The notes: a model not told the origin generated them from the letters alone. A DNA stretch of 64,000 nucleotides from Peribacillus kribbensis DSM 17871 (GCF_000430765.1 NZ_KE387242.1:228767-292766), one strand, 5' to 3'. Positions 47,143 to 56,482 are shown, counted from the first letter of the stretch. Translations and numbers: made by a program.

Positions 47143-47925
47143 GTGAAAGAGCTGGATATTAAAAAAGATGTTCAGACGCAATTTGGCCAAAGCGCAGATT
47201 CTTATGTAGAGAGCAAGATTCATAAAGAAGGACGCGATCTGCAGCTATTAGTCCAGCTGGCGGATTTAAAGGGTACAGAAAAAGTGCTGGATGTTGCGAC
47301 TGGGGGAGGCCATACGGCCAATGCCCTTGCTCCCTGTGCAGCCAGGGTGACAGCGCTTGATTTGACCCGGGAAATGCTTGCAGCAGCAGAAAAGTTCATC
47401 AAAGGAAATGGCTTCGGGAATGTAGAATTCAAGCAGGGTGACGCAGAGAATCTTCCATTCGCTGACTCATCCTTTGATCTGGTAACCTGCCGGATTGCTC
47501 CTCACCACTTTCCAAATGTGAAAGCATTCTTATCACAGGTCTATCGAGTGCTAACACCGAAAGGGATCTTCCTGCTGGATGACAATGTGGTTCCCGAGGA
47601 TGATGAATTGGACCGCTTTTATAATCAAATCGAGAAAATCAGGGATTACAGCCATTTCAGAGCCTGGAAGAAAACCGAATGGATCTCCATGCTTGAAGCT
47701 GTTGGCTTCACTTTAAGTCAGCTGCACCATTTTGAAAAGAACTTTCAATTTGCCTCATGGTGCAAACGGATGAATCTGCCGCAAGAAGATCAGCAAAGGC
47801 TCCAGACTGTTTTCAGGCAGGCACCCCAAAAAGCCAAGGACAAATTTCGGATTCGAATCGATGGGGGAGAAGTGGTTTCGTTTGCCGGGGAAGCGATGGT
47901 GGTGAAGGCGGTAAAAGGTATATAA
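47143..47925 (+). CDS. Class I SAM-dependent methyltransferase (UbiE/MenG-like)
   Basis: About 260 residues. SAM-binding motif I is KVLDVATGGGHTANAL, followed by VTALDLTREMLAAAEKFI and the motif GDAENLPFADSSFDLVTCRI typical of Methyltransf_11. GTG 47143 is the presumed start, with a modest GGCGGGG before it. Methyl acceptor unknown. A palindromic repeat element follows 60 bp downstream. Confidence 0.86.
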   Translation: MKELDIKKDVQTQFGQSADSYVESKIHKEGRDLQLLVQLADLKGTEKVLDVATGGGHTANALAPCAARVTALDLTREMLAAAEKFIKGNGFGNVEFKQGDAENLPFADSSFDLVTCRIAPHHFPNVKAFLSQVYRVLTPKGIFLLDDNVVPEDDELDRFYNQIEKIRDYSHFRAWKKTEWISMLEAVGFTLSQLHHFEKNFQFASWCKRMNLPQEDQQRLQTVFRQAPQKAKDKFRIRIDGGEVVSFAGEAMVVKAVKGI

Positions 47926-47988
47926 TGGCGCTGAGATTTTTTTGCGATCATAATGGTTGACTTGAGTCCTTAATCGGGTAACCGGCAA

Positions 47989-48190
47989 GAGTAAAATAAG
48001 GGGAGTTTTTCCCCTTAAATGCAGACTGGAGCTGATTTCAGGGAAAATAAGGGGAGATTTTCCCCTTATATTGAGAAAAAGCATCCATTTATTGATTTTT
48101 TAAGTCAATAAGGGGAATTTCTCCCTCTATTTCAGCCTTTTTTACTAAGTTTTTTTAATTAAGGGTAATTCCTCCCTTTATTTTATCAGC
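47989..48190 (-). repeat. Four-palindrome element, copy 3 (inverted)
   Basis: Palindromes such as AAATAAGGGGAG-TTTTT-CCCCTTAAA start near 48000, 48051, 48112 and 48162 (steps 51, 61, 50). The reverse complement matches copies 1 and 2 beyond the palindromes (for example AGAGGGAGAAATTCCCCTTATT). It lies between the methyltransferase gene and a sialidase remnant. 48191-48328 shows no gene. Confidence 0.75.
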
Positions 48191-48328
48191 TCTGGCGCTT
48201 TCCTGATGGTTCATCCGGTAAGTGCCCACTCATGCGCCGACAGGACCCCCGCTTTTACCATTCGTTCCAAGGTTAATTGAATTTTTATATTGCGTTTTTG
48301 CAAAAGGAATCGAAAACGTCCTGGGGGT

Positions 48329-48717
48329 TCAATTTTTTACATTGACGTTCGTACATAGAGCTGAAACATAGGCAATGCTGTCCGGCCCAAAGGTTACCCA
48401 AGGGTCCGAAGCGCGTTCATATGGAAAATTCGATACGGCGCATCTGCTGACAGGCAGAACCGTATGCTCCCGCGTTTTTCCTCCATCAAAGGATGAACCG
48501 GCCACCAGCCCTTTTGCCGATCCATTCGACCACCGATCGCTGCCAGACTCCTACGAAATTTACATTGTCCAGTTTCCTGTCCACTGTCAATGGATTTACC
48601 GCAACTATATGGTTCGATTTCCGTGTTCCCGTATGAAATTCCGGGACCTCTAAAACGGTAGTTCAGAAAAGGGCTTACCGCGGATACACGAGTATTCGAA
48701 GATTCTTTTTTTGTCAT
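48329..48717 (-). pseudogene. BNR/sialidase-like protein, amino-terminal remnant with frameshifts
   Basis: ACAGGAGGATGCTG precedes ATG 48717. Frame one reads RVSAVSPFLNYRFRGPGISY, GNTEIEPY; after a shift VAVNPLTVDRKLDNVNFVGV W; after a second shift DRWSNGSAKGLVAGSSFDGG KT, REHTVLPVSRCAVSNFPYER, ASDPWVTFGPDSIAYVSAL, then loses homology and stops at 48329. The phrases NTEIEPYVAVNP and GLVAGSSFDGGKT belong to exo-alpha-sialidase/BNR proteins. At least two frameshifts and loss of the rest make it dead. No signal peptide precedes the domain. Confidence 0.7.
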
Positions 48718-48893
48718 CAGCATCCTCCTGTTCAGGTGCATCAATGAACGAGACCATCTGGGGGTTTGGACATAGGGGAATATAAGTGGAATGTTATTAA
48801 AACATCATTTAGTTTCTAAAAAACATCCAAATAAAATTTTTTACAAAAAAAAAGTCTCTTATTCTTGAAAAAAATGGTCAATTAGTTTATCAT

Positions 48894-48934
48894 TTCACAA
48901 TGTGAAGTAGTTAAGATTGTGAAATACTGAACGA
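48894..48934 (+). promoter_or_regulatory. Possible Rex (NADH-sensing) operator region
   Basis: A perfect dyad TTCACA-A-TGTGAA at 48894-48906 and, ten bases on, TTGTGAAAT at 48917-48925. These are Rex half-site words (consensus TTGTGAA-N4-TTCACAA), although the exact full spacing is not met. The B. subtilis yjlC-ndh operon is Rex-controlled, and the same gene pair follows here. Confidence 0.45.
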
Positions 48935-49078
48935 TGTCTTAACCGAAAAGTGCAGACCGAAAAAATAGTTCTTACCAGGAAATGAAATACGATCTGTATG
49001 TTATTTCTGCAGTGCCCCTTTCAAAGGGGCGTGTGCATAACCACTATTCTTAACGGCCTATTGAAAGGGGAATTAGAT

Positions 49079-49495
49079 ATGGTAGTAACAAACAAACCGT
49101 CAGAAGAAACAAGAAGAGAGCAGAATGATGTGCTTGATCAGCTGTTGAAGCCCGAGGTTCAGGAATCTCTGTCAACCCTAGTGGATCAGCTGCCAAAATT
49201 AAATGAGATTGTGAATCTTTTAACAAAGTCGTATGATTTTGCACAAGCTGTTGCAACAGATGACGTGTTAAAAAGCGATACAGTCGGCGCCATCACAGAA
49301 ATGGTAGAGCCCGTTAAAGATTCTGTGAAGAATATTGCCCAGACTGTGATTGAAGCAAAAGACCGTGCAGAAAGCAGCAATGAAGTGATCGGTCTATTCG
49401 GTCTATTAAGAATGATGAAGGACCCTCAAGCTCAGAAATTATTCCGTTTCATTAATTCTTTTCTTGAAGTTTCAGCAGAACGTTCTGCTAAGTAA
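49079..49495 (+). CDS. yjlC: YjlC-like DUF1641 protein
   Basis: A 138-residue helical DUF1641 protein (LDQLLKPEVQESLSTLVDQL, VIGLFGLLRMMKDPQAQKLF). AAAGGGGAATTAGAT fixes ATG 49079. DUF1641 proteins accompany NADH dehydrogenases and formate dehydrogenases in bacilli; here it is 39 bp upstream of ndh, the same order as B. subtilis yjlC-ndh. Role not established; probably membrane-peripheral. Confidence 0.88.
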   Translation: MVVTNKPSEETRREQNDVLDQLLKPEVQESLSTLVDQLPKLNEIVNLLTKSYDFAQAVATDDVLKSDTVGAITEMVEPVKDSVKNIAQTVIEAKDRAESSNEVIGLFGLLRMMKDPQAQKLFRFINSFLEVSAERSAK

Positions 49496-49534
49496 TTTTT
49501 TCTACATTAGATCCACGAGGACGGGGGAGATATT

Positions 49535-50713
49535 ATGTCAAAGAACATTGTGATTTTAGGTGCCGGTTATGGCGGAGTATTAGCTGCAACAAATATTCGT
49601 AAATACTTGAACAAACAACAAGCGAAAATCACGGTTGTCAACCAGTATCCTACACACCAGATCATTACAGAGCTGCACCGTTTAGCAGCAGGAAGTGTTT
49701 CTGAACAGGCTGTTGCCATGCCGTTAGAAAAGCTTTTCAAAGGAAAAGACATTGATCTTAAGATTACTAAGGTTGACTCTTTCAATGTTGACAAGAAAGA
49801 AGTAAAGCTGTCTGATGGCTCAGCTCTTTCTTACGATGTATTGATTGTTGGTTTAGGAAGCAAAACAGCTTACTTCGGAATCCCAGGATTGGAAGAAAAC
49901 AGCATGGTGCTTAAATCAGCTGCGGATGCCAACAATATCTTCAAGCATATCCAAGAGCGCATTGCTGAATATGCCAGAACGAAAAACGAAGCGGATGCAA
50001 CGATCCTTATCGGCGGCGGCGGCCTGACTGGTGTCGAGCTTGTCGGCGAAATCGCTGATATCATGCCAAAGCTTGCTGAAAGCCATGGTGTGGATCCTAA
50101 AGAAGTGAAACTTATGCTGGTTGAAGCAGGTCCTAAAATCCTGCCGGTCCTTCCGGATCATCTGATTGAACGTGCAACCAAGAGCCTTGAAGCACGCGGC
50201 GTTCAATTCCTGACTGGCCTTCCTGTAACCAATGTTGAAGGCAATGTGATCGATCTTAAAGACGGACAAAAAATCACATCCAATACATTTGTATGGACTG
50301 GCGGAGTACAAGGAAACCCTCTTGTTGGGGAATCTGGTCTTGAAGTAAACCGCGGCCGTGCGACTGTCAACGAATACCTGCAATCCACTTCTCATAAAGA
50401 TGTATTTGTTGTCGGCGACAGCGCTGTTGTCTTTGGTGAAGATGGCCGTCCATTCCCGCCAACTGCACAAATCGCTTGGCAGATGGGTGAGCAGACTGGC
50501 TACAACGTGTATGCATACCTTGAAAACAAAGCCTTCAAACAGTTTACACAAGTAAACTCCGGTACTCTAGCAAGCCTTGGCCGCAAGGATGCCGTTGCTA
50601 TTATCGGGGCGAACTCAACTCCTCTTAAAGGACTTCCTGCGTCACTAATGAAGGAAGCAAGTAACGTACGCTACCTTACGCACATTAAAGGATTATTCAG
50701 CCTGGCTTATTAA
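49535..50713 (+). CDS. ndh: Type II NADH dehydrogenase
   Basis: A 392-residue flavoprotein that passes electrons from NADH to menaquinone without pumping protons. FAD-binding VILGAGYGGVLAATNI at the start, NADH-binding ILIGGGGLTGVELVGEIA in the middle, VFVVGDSAVVFGEDGRPFPP and AQIAWQMGEQ near the FAD site are intact. The carboxyl amphipathic helix (LMKEASNVRYLTHIKGLF) would attach it to the inner membrane face. GGACGGGGGAGATATT precedes the start. Confidence 0.95.
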   Translation: MSKNIVILGAGYGGVLAATNIRKYLNKQQAKITVVNQYPTHQIITELHRLAAGSVSEQAVAMPLEKLFKGKDIDLKITKVDSFNVDKKEVKLSDGSALSYDVLIVGLGSKTAYFGIPGLEENSMVLKSAADANNIFKHIQERIAEYARTKNEADATILIGGGGLTGVELVGEIADIMPKLAESHGVDPKEVKLMLVEAGPKILPVLPDHLIERATKSLEARGVQFLTGLPVTNVEGNVIDLKDGQKITSNTFVWTGGVQGNPLVGESGLEVNRGRATVNEYLQSTSHKDVFVVGDSAVVFGEDGRPFPPTAQIAWQMGEQTGYNVYAYLENKAFKQFTQVNSGTLASLGRKDAVAIIGANSTPLKGLPASLMKEASNVRYLTHIKGLFSLAY

Positions 50714-50811
50714 TCCTTTATAAAGAAGATATATTGATAAAGCAATTTATTTGCAAGGCTTATCAATATACTCATATAATAGATAGTGAGAATGGCTTTC
50801 TCACGATTGAA

Positions 50812-50845
50812 CCACAGACTCTTTGGGCTCTGTGGGCTTTTTTTG
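50812..50845 (+). terminator. Intrinsic terminator of yjlC-ndh
   Basis: CCACAGA...TCTGTGG followed by GCTTTTTTT. Confidence 0.85.
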
Positions 50846-50957
50846 TTTTTAAAAGAGAACGGTATATCAGTATATTAGTTTCAGCTGATTGATTGAATAA
50901 ATGCTTGAATACATATATGAGTGAGATGTATCCAGTGGGGAAGCTCTTCTTGCTGCG

Positions 50958-51120
50958 GATGAAGACTGAAAAAGAGGGAGAGAACAGAAAAAAAGGTCTT
51001 CATATCGTTGATGAAACCGAAAAAGAGGGAGAGCCCAGATAAAAGCGGTCTTCATACCGTTCATGAAGACCGAAATAAAGGGAGACTACAGGAAAAAAGG
51101 TCTTCATACCATTGATGAAG
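50958..51120. repeat. 52-bp repeat array (family B), about three units
   Basis: GATGAAG-type words at 50958, 51010, 51062 and 51114 are exactly 52 bp apart. Unit: GATGAAGACCGAAAAAGAGG, GAGAG-CCAGAAAAAAGGTCTTCATACCGTT. GGTCTTCAT at the end of one unit and ATGAAGACC at the start of the next form a nine-bp inverted repeat, so each junction can fold. No sequence similarity to family A. The remaining gap to 51309 holds no supported gene. Confidence 0.8.
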
Positions 51121-51309
51121 GCCACAAGCGTCCCATGTGAATTAAAAAACCGGCTTTGTCCATAACTTTGATAAATCTACATACCCAAAGTGCTTCATTT
51201 CAATATTCTTTAATTGAATGGAAAATGGAGTCTGCCGTTTTTCATAATAAAGAGGGATGCAGAGACACTCCTCTATCAAATATTTCTCAATCTGGAGATG
51301 CTTTTGGTT

Positions 51310-52469
51310 CTACCTCTCAAAAGGGATCTGCGGGTAATCCAGGATGGCACTCTTGAGCCTTGCATCCCTTTGGATGATTCTTTGCATAGGAGAATACGAG
51401 TTTAGCAGAAAGTAATAATACGAAAAGGTTTGGTTGTTTTCAAATACTTCCCCATGAATGTTAAGGTCCGTATCCCGAAATACGTCAGGATTATATAGGG
51501 TATCCAGAAAAGGGACCTCCTGAAGCACGGCCATAAGGCCTGCGTCTCCTAGGATTTGCTGTAACCAGCGGGAGGTATCGCGATTATAGCTCGAATGAGT
51601 AATTTTCAACGGCCTTGTCAAAATAGGTCTGGCTGCATCAGGGATGGAATAGACTGGGGACAGTCCGATTAAGCAGCCCTCATGATTAGCCCTGATTCTG
51701 GAGTCCACACTAGAAAGCTCATGGCGATGCTCGGCTATGACTTTATGGACATAATCTCTGACTTCTTTACGGTTCATGTCGGAGTCGGGAACACGGTTCA
51801 CGATAAGGATCCCAAAACCTGAATCGCTTTCCACCTCAAGAGTTTCCATATCCTCCGGTTCATCTGCCCCGTGATAGACGGCTTCCAGCTCTCTTGGCAC
51901 CTGAATGAGCTCTACACGGTCCAGCAGGGGCCGAAAACCGAAATAGGACTTAAAGGCGCAGAGAACAAGCTTTTCTGTGATTCTTCTGCTATATAAAAGC
52001 TCCCAGTTCCGGTCAGCTTCCCGTTAACCTCCTTATAAATACTTGCATTCAGGGTGCTTAAAAGCTGCAGAATATAGCTGCAGCCTGCCGGGAAGTCCAG
52101 CCTTACAACAAGCGGGGCAGGAGAAGAAAAGCTGGTTACGGGCTCCCAGAGCTTTTTGAAATGCGGTTCCTCCTTCATCTTTTTTAGTTCCCCCATCACA
52201 TCCTCTGCTTTTAATACCGACCCATCATGAAAGGAAACATCCTCCCGTAAATATAGAAGGAGGTGGGTATTCTCATATTCCCAGCTGGCCGCATCCAGTG
52301 TTACAAGCGTGCTGAAAATATTCGCCATAAGACTTGCACTGTGCTTATCCGCTGCCTCTAAAGGATGATAGGTAATGAGCGGGCTGAATCTCGGAATGAT
52401 GAGATGGTCCTTGTCCTCCTGCTGAAATCCGATTTTTTCCTGAAATGTGCTCGCACGCACTACGATCAT
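51310..52469 (-). pseudogene. SgrR-like regulator (substrate-binding part), truncated and frameshifted
   Basis: From 52469 leftward: VRASTFQEKIGFQQEDKDHL, then HSASLMANIFSTLVTLD and VSFHDGSVLKAEDVMGELKK, an extracellular-solute-binding-like domain as in the effector part of SgrR regulators. In CAGAAAAGCTTG one A is missing; restoring it joins SFYIAEESQKK with LVLCAFKSYFGFRPLLDRVE and PRELEAVYHGADEPEDMET. The helix-turn-helix amino domain is absent: the sequence runs straight into an oppositely oriented transporter remnant. Two lesions, so non-functional. Confidence 0.72.
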
Positions 52470-52470
52470 A

Positions 52471-52629
52471 CTCGGTTCCTATCTCGCTCCTAGCATGATG
52501 AGCGTATATATTGGGGTCACCCTCATGGCGGGCTCCGTCCTACTTTACAGCGGCTTGTTTGTGTTTCCGAAGGAGAGGGAGCACGACTGGCGGTGCAGAA
52601 GGGGAGTTGATGGGGAAGGGGGATGGTAA
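52471..52629 (+). pseudogene. Carboxyl-terminal stub of an MFS transporter
   Basis: ILGSYLAPSMMSVYIGVTLM then AGSVLLYSGLFVFPKEREHD is the last helix pair and tail of a major facilitator, ending in TAA at 52629. Nothing upstream in frame belongs to it: the SgrR-like remnant begins on the other strand at the same spot. SgrR-like regulators are often divergent from MFS genes, so one deletion probably removed the regulator's amino end, the promoters and most of the transporter. Confidence 0.62.
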
Positions 52630-52778
52630 AGCCTGCAGATGGATTCTGCAAATGGACGTAAGGCCATAAAAAACCAAACTTCTCTATACTTTTTTTTCCA
52701 GACCTTTTAAACTATAAGTACACAGAATCTACCTGCTAAAAGATGTTTCTTTGCCGAAAAAATGAAAGGAGGAGTTTC

Positions 52779-53309
52779 ATGAATTTTTCTTTATCAGAAG
52801 CAGCGGAGGTCCTGGAGCGGACACCGGGAACCCTCGAGAGGCTGTTGTCAGGGCTCTCGGCTGGCTGGCTTGAGAGTAATGAGGGGGAAGATACCTGGAA
52901 CGCCAGGGAAGTGGTTAATCACTTGATTGAAGCGGAGAAAACGAATTGGCTTCCGCGGCTTAATTGTATCCTGGCAGAAGGTGTGAAGAAGGCGTTTCCT
53001 CCATTCGACCGTTTTTCCCATTTAAGGAATCGGGATGAACGGGAAATGAAACAAATTTTGGATGAATTTACATTGATCAGGCAGCAGAATATTCAAACCC
53101 TCCTGGATCTTGAACGCCAGGGACTGGATCTTGAAAAAACGGGGATTCATCCTGAGTTTGGAACCGTCAAGGCTAGGGAGCTTCTTTCTGCCTGGGTGGT
53201 GCACGATCTGACCCATATTTCCCAGATTGTCAGAATCATGGCGGAAAGATACCGGGAAAATACGGGACCATGGGTGAAATACCTAAGTATCCTGAGAAGA
53301 AAATCCTAA
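52779..53309 (+). CDS. DinB-family metal-dependent protein
   Basis: A 176-residue four-helix DinB/YfiT-like protein. Metal-ligand histidines are in NHLIEAEKTNW and VVHDLTHISQIVRIMAERY. AAAGGAGGAGTTTC fixes ATG 52779. Such proteins include mycothiol- or bacillithiol-dependent transferases; the exact partner is unknown. Confidence 0.86.
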   Translation: MNFSLSEAAEVLERTPGTLERLLSGLSAGWLESNEGEDTWNAREVVNHLIEAEKTNWLPRLNCILAEGVKKAFPPFDRFSHLRNRDEREMKQILDEFTLIRQQNIQTLLDLERQGLDLEKTGIHPEFGTVKARELLSAWVVHDLTHISQIVRIMAERYRENTGPWVKYLSILRRKS

Positions 53310-53418
53310 AATCATGGCAGCTTTTAAATCTTACTTAACGCCTCCTGTCCATTAACGGAGAACAAGTTTGACGCCTGTCTCATATCATTTCGGAGGAAAT
53401 GAAGAAAGAAGGTATGAG

Positions 53419-53589
53419 ATGGCTGAAACAAATTTACCCCAGCTGAGTCCTCCTGAAGTAACCTATTTTAATGAAGTGAAGAATTCGATTGGAATAGATT
53501 TTTTTGTGAATGTCGGGGATTTGACCCAGCTTCGTCAGGAAATCAGCGGGTTTGTGATCAATCCTTCCACACAGGCAAGAAGAGCATAA
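53419..53589 (+). CDS. Small hypothetical protein (56 aa)
   Basis: MAETNLPQLSPPEVTYFNEV, then NSIGIDFFVNVGDLTQLRQE and a basic end. AGAAGGTATGAG precedes ATG 53419. Soluble, no recognised family. Ends right before a strong terminator. Confidence 0.55.
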   Translation: MAETNLPQLSPPEVTYFNEVKNSIGIDFFVNVGDLTQLRQEISGFVINPSTQARRA

Positions 53590-53590
53590 A

Positions 53591-53632
53591 AAGAAAAGAA
53601 GAAGCGCCCGCTTCTTCTTTTCTTTTATTTTT
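53591..53632 (+). terminator. Bidirectional intrinsic terminator
   Basis: AAGAAAAGAAGAAGCG and CGCTTCTTCTTTTCTT pair around CC; T run follows. Shared with the convergent RsbR-type gene. Confidence 0.85.
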
Positions 53633-54485
53633 GTAGGCTTTTCATGGCCTGGATTTCCGTGAAAGCCTGCTGGAGATTGGCTTTTATCATGACATTTTCC
53701 AGGTTGATTCCGAGGTTTACAATGGTTTGTGCCACCTCCGGCCTAATGCCGGTAATGATGGTAGCCACGCCGGTCAGGGCCAGGGCATCCATGACCTTGA
53801 AAAGCTGGTCTGCCACCATGGTATCAACGATGGGTACTCCGGAAACATCCAGGATTAGATGGGATAAATTCAGCTCAGCCGAGCGTCTCAGTGTCTCTTC
53901 CATCAATAGGCTGGCTCTCTCAGTATCGATATTTCCGATTAGAGGCAGGACGCCTACACCCTTAATTAAGGGAACAACCGGGACGGAAAGCTCAAGGAAT
54001 GCGCTTTTTGAATTCTCCAAAGTCTTTTGGAATAATCCTACATATGTGAGGCTAAAGTAGTAAACAGCTCTGTCTAAAAGAGGGTCAATGATTCGTAGGA
54101 TTTCAAAAATAACAGCGGAAGATAAATCCCGTGCTTTCACTTCCTCTTCAATCACTTTCCAGATATAGATCCGGTAATAGCTTGTATCCTTTAACGCTTC
54201 ATCAAGAGGAGCTCCCAAATGGTATAAAAACATGCCGGTTTCGCTGCCCCATTCCCGGATTCTTTGATTTGCTCTCTCTTCGTCCATGTTGTGGATGAGC
54301 GCCTCACCGAACAACGTGATGAAATTCTGACGAATCTCCATGATCGTGTTTTCGATTCTATTAAATTCTCTTTCTTCTTGTTCTGTAAGGACGACTCCTG
54401 ACATTCGCTTTTGATGGATGATTTGGGCGATTTCTTCCTTCTTTTGAATAATGACATCGCCAATAAGCTGTAATTCGGTTTTCAC
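53625..54485 (-). CDS. RsbR-type stressosome protein with STAS domain
   Basis: About 286 residues: an amino-terminal helical RsbR-N domain (about 1-150) and a STAS domain (about 165-280) with VPVVPLIKGVGVLPLIGNID-TERA and ILDVSGVPIVDTMVADQL, where serine or threonine residues are phosphorylated by RsbT in stressosomes. GTG 54485 follows GGGAGG. No rsbS, rsbT or rsbU is adjacent, so this is an orphan paralogue that would join stressosomes formed elsewhere. Confidence 0.87.
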   Translation of the reverse strand: MKTELQLIGDVIIQKKEEIAQIIHQKRMSGVVLTEQEEREFNRIENTIMEIRQNFITLFGEALIHNMDEERANQRIREWGSETGMFLYHLGAPLDEALKDTSYYRIYIWKVIEEEVKARDLSSAVIFEILRIIDPLLDRAVYYFSLTYVGLFQKTLENSKSAFLELSVPVVPLIKGVGVLPLIGNIDTERASLLMEETLRRSAELNLSHLILDVSGVPIVDTMVADQLFKVMDALALTGVATIITGIRPEVAQTIVNLGINLENVMIKANLQQAFTEIQAMKSLQK

Positions 54486-54733
54486 TCCCGTTCCTCCCAT
54501 AAGCTCGATATTCCTATCCTTTATCGTACCCTTATTTCTCCTTATCTGTCCATTTTTTTAAGCAGGAGGCTATCGTTTATTTTGGTCATTCTCGTTGTTT
54601 CAGCGTTGCTGACAGGAAACCTTTGCCGGTACAAAGATGATGAATGTGCCATCCCATATCGAAGGGGAATGAGTTTTTTAAAACAATACGGTTGATTTAT
54701 TTTCGCTATTTCACTATAATAACTAAGTTAAAA

Positions 54734-54857
54734 GGTTACTTTTTGTTCCTGCGTTACTTTTAGTTTTCTCGAAAATGATAGCGGATAAATGTCTCAATTT
54801 TAAGACTTTTAGAGTAAAGTTAACTTTTCTGGAATAATGGGTATTGTAACTTTTAAG
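54734..54857 (+). repeat. Four GTTACTTTT-like direct repeats upstream of the sugar porter
   Basis: GGTTACTTTTT (54734), CGTTACTTTTA (54752), AGTTAACTTTTC (54818) and TGTAACTTTTAAG (54845). The first pair is 18 bp apart, the last about 27. They lie 90-210 bp before the porter start and may be operator half sites or a DNA-bending region. Confidence 0.4.
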
Positions 54858-54943
54858 CACAGTGGGAAATTGGATTCATTTTTTAAGATGAAAATGAACG
54901 GCCCACATCTATTTTACTGTTACTTGAGTAGGGGGGAATTAAA

Positions 54944-56314
54944 ATGGCAAATGGGGCAGAACCTAAAAGCGGGGGAAACACCAAATTTGTCAGTCTTGTA
55001 TCGTTAGTAGCGGCTGTAGGAGGTCTGTTATTCGGATATGATACGGCTGTTATTTCAGGAGCCATCCAGTTTCTGCAGGAGAAGTTCTCTCTGAGCAGCT
55101 TTATGGTAGGTTGGGCAGTGGCAAGCTTGATTGTCGGGGCAGCCATCGGCACAGGTTTTGCAGGAAAGCTCAGCGACCGTTTTGGGAGAAAGAAAACACT
55201 GCTGCTCGCTGCACTTTTATTCACAGTGGGATCCATTTTTTCAGCGATCGTGAATAATTTTACACTGTTTATCATCTTCCGGATCATCGGGGGAATCGGC
55301 ATAGGGATATCTTCTGTACAAGCTCCGCTTTATATTGCAGAAATCGCTCCATCCAAAATCCGCGGCAGACTCGTGTCCTTGAATCAGCTCGCTGTAGTAA
55401 CGGGTATTTTTGCGGTATATTTTCTTAACCTTGGCATTGCCAATCATGGATCGCATGCCTGGAACGTTTCCACCGGCTGGCGCTGGATGCTGGGCTTTGG
55501 GGTCATACCAGGTGTTATCTTCTTTCTTCTACTGCTCATTGTTCCTGAAAGCCCAAGATGGCTTCAGCTGCAGGGTAGGAAGGATGAGGCTTTTAAAATC
55601 CTCAAAAAACTGATGGGAGAAGAAGAAGCCAAGAAAGAGATTGGAAAAATCGATACCTCTGCAGATGAGGAAGGTTCATCCATCAAGAAGCTTTTAAAGC
55701 CGGGCCTAAGAAAAGCGCTCCTTATAGGAGTCGTGCTTGCCATCCTTCAGCAGGCCACCGGAATCAATTCAATCATGTATTATGCACCGGAAATCTTTAA
55801 GAATGCGGGTGCCGGCGATAATACATCCTTAATTCAAACCGTTCTCGTGGGGGGCATCAATCTAGTCTTTACGATTATCTCCCTTTGGCTTGTGGACAGG
55901 GTGGGCAGGAAGGTTCTGCTTTTAATTGGATCTGCACTTATGACCATCAGTCTTGGTGTAGTCAGCTATGCCTTCCATATCGGATCTACAGGAACATGGG
56001 TGCTGTTCTTTATCCTGTTGTTCGTAGCAGCCTTTGCGGTTTCCATGGGACCGATCGTTTGGCTGATCATTGCCGAAATCTTCCCGAACCGGGTTAGAGG
56101 TGTGGCATCATCAATTGCCTCTGTTTCCTTGTGGCTTGCAGATTTCCTAGTTTCACAGGCATTTCCGGTTCTGCTGGACACCATTGGCAGCTCCCTGACA
56201 TTCTTGATTTTCGGAGTTTTATCCGCATTTGCCTTCTTCTTTACACTAGGAGTCGTACCGGAGACAAAAGGGAAATCACTCGAAGAAATCGAAAATATGT
56301 GGAAACAGTCATAA
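54944..56314 (+). CDS. Sugar porter family MFS transporter
   Basis: A 456-residue, twelve-helix sugar:proton symporter. Signatures GGLLFGYDTAVISGAIQFL, KLSDRFGRKKTLL, PESPRWLQLQGR, QQATGINSIMYYAPEIF, DRVGRKVLLL and PETKGKSLEEIE are all present. It is related to AraE, XylE, YwtG and CsbC; the sugar cannot be read from sequence. Long leader with direct repeats upstream suggests specific regulation. Confidence 0.93.
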   Translation: MANGAEPKSGGNTKFVSLVSLVAAVGGLLFGYDTAVISGAIQFLQEKFSLSSFMVGWAVASLIVGAAIGTGFAGKLSDRFGRKKTLLLAALLFTVGSIFSAIVNNFTLFIIFRIIGGIGIGISSVQAPLYIAEIAPSKIRGRLVSLNQLAVVTGIFAVYFLNLGIANHGSHAWNVSTGWRWMLGFGVIPGVIFFLLLLIVPESPRWLQLQGRKDEAFKILKKLMGEEEAKKEIGKIDTSADEEGSSIKKLLKPGLRKALLIGVVLAILQQATGINSIMYYAPEIFKNAGAGDNTSLIQTVLVGGINLVFTIISLWLVDRVGRKVLLLIGSALMTISLGVVSYAFHIGSTGTWVLFFILLFVAAFAVSMGPIVWLIIAEIFPNRVRGVASSIASVSLWLADFLVSQAFPVLLDTIGSSLTFLIFGVLSAFAFFFTLGVVPETKGKSLEEIENMWKQS

Positions 56315-56322
56315 ATGATACT

Positions 56323-56362
56323 TAGGAGGCTGCCCTTGGCTTGTCCCGGGGGCGGCTCCCTT
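56323..56362 (+). terminator. Intrinsic terminator
   Basis: GGAGGCTGCCC and GGGCGGCTCC pair with one bulge, then CTTCTTTATT. Confidence 0.75.
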
Positions 56363-56432
56363 CTTTATTGAAAAACATACATAATCTAAGCATTTGGAAG
56401 CTTAAGGCTTCTATTTTTTATAAAATAAAAAA

Positions 56433-56444
56433 GAACGTATGTTC
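56433..56444 (+). promoter_or_regulatory. LexA (DinR) box upstream of yolD
   Basis: GAAC-GTAT-GTTC, matching the Gram-positive LexA consensus GAAC-N4-GTTC, 39 bp before the yolD start and close to a -10-like TATACT (about 56456). Confidence 0.75.
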
Positions 56445-56482
56445 CTTTATTTGCGTATACTAAACGGAAGGAGGGGAAAGGC

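Noticed and set aside
48375..48653. A 92-codon plus-strand frame
   Set aside because: It is antisense to the sialidase remnant, whose three joined frames give clear family motifs.
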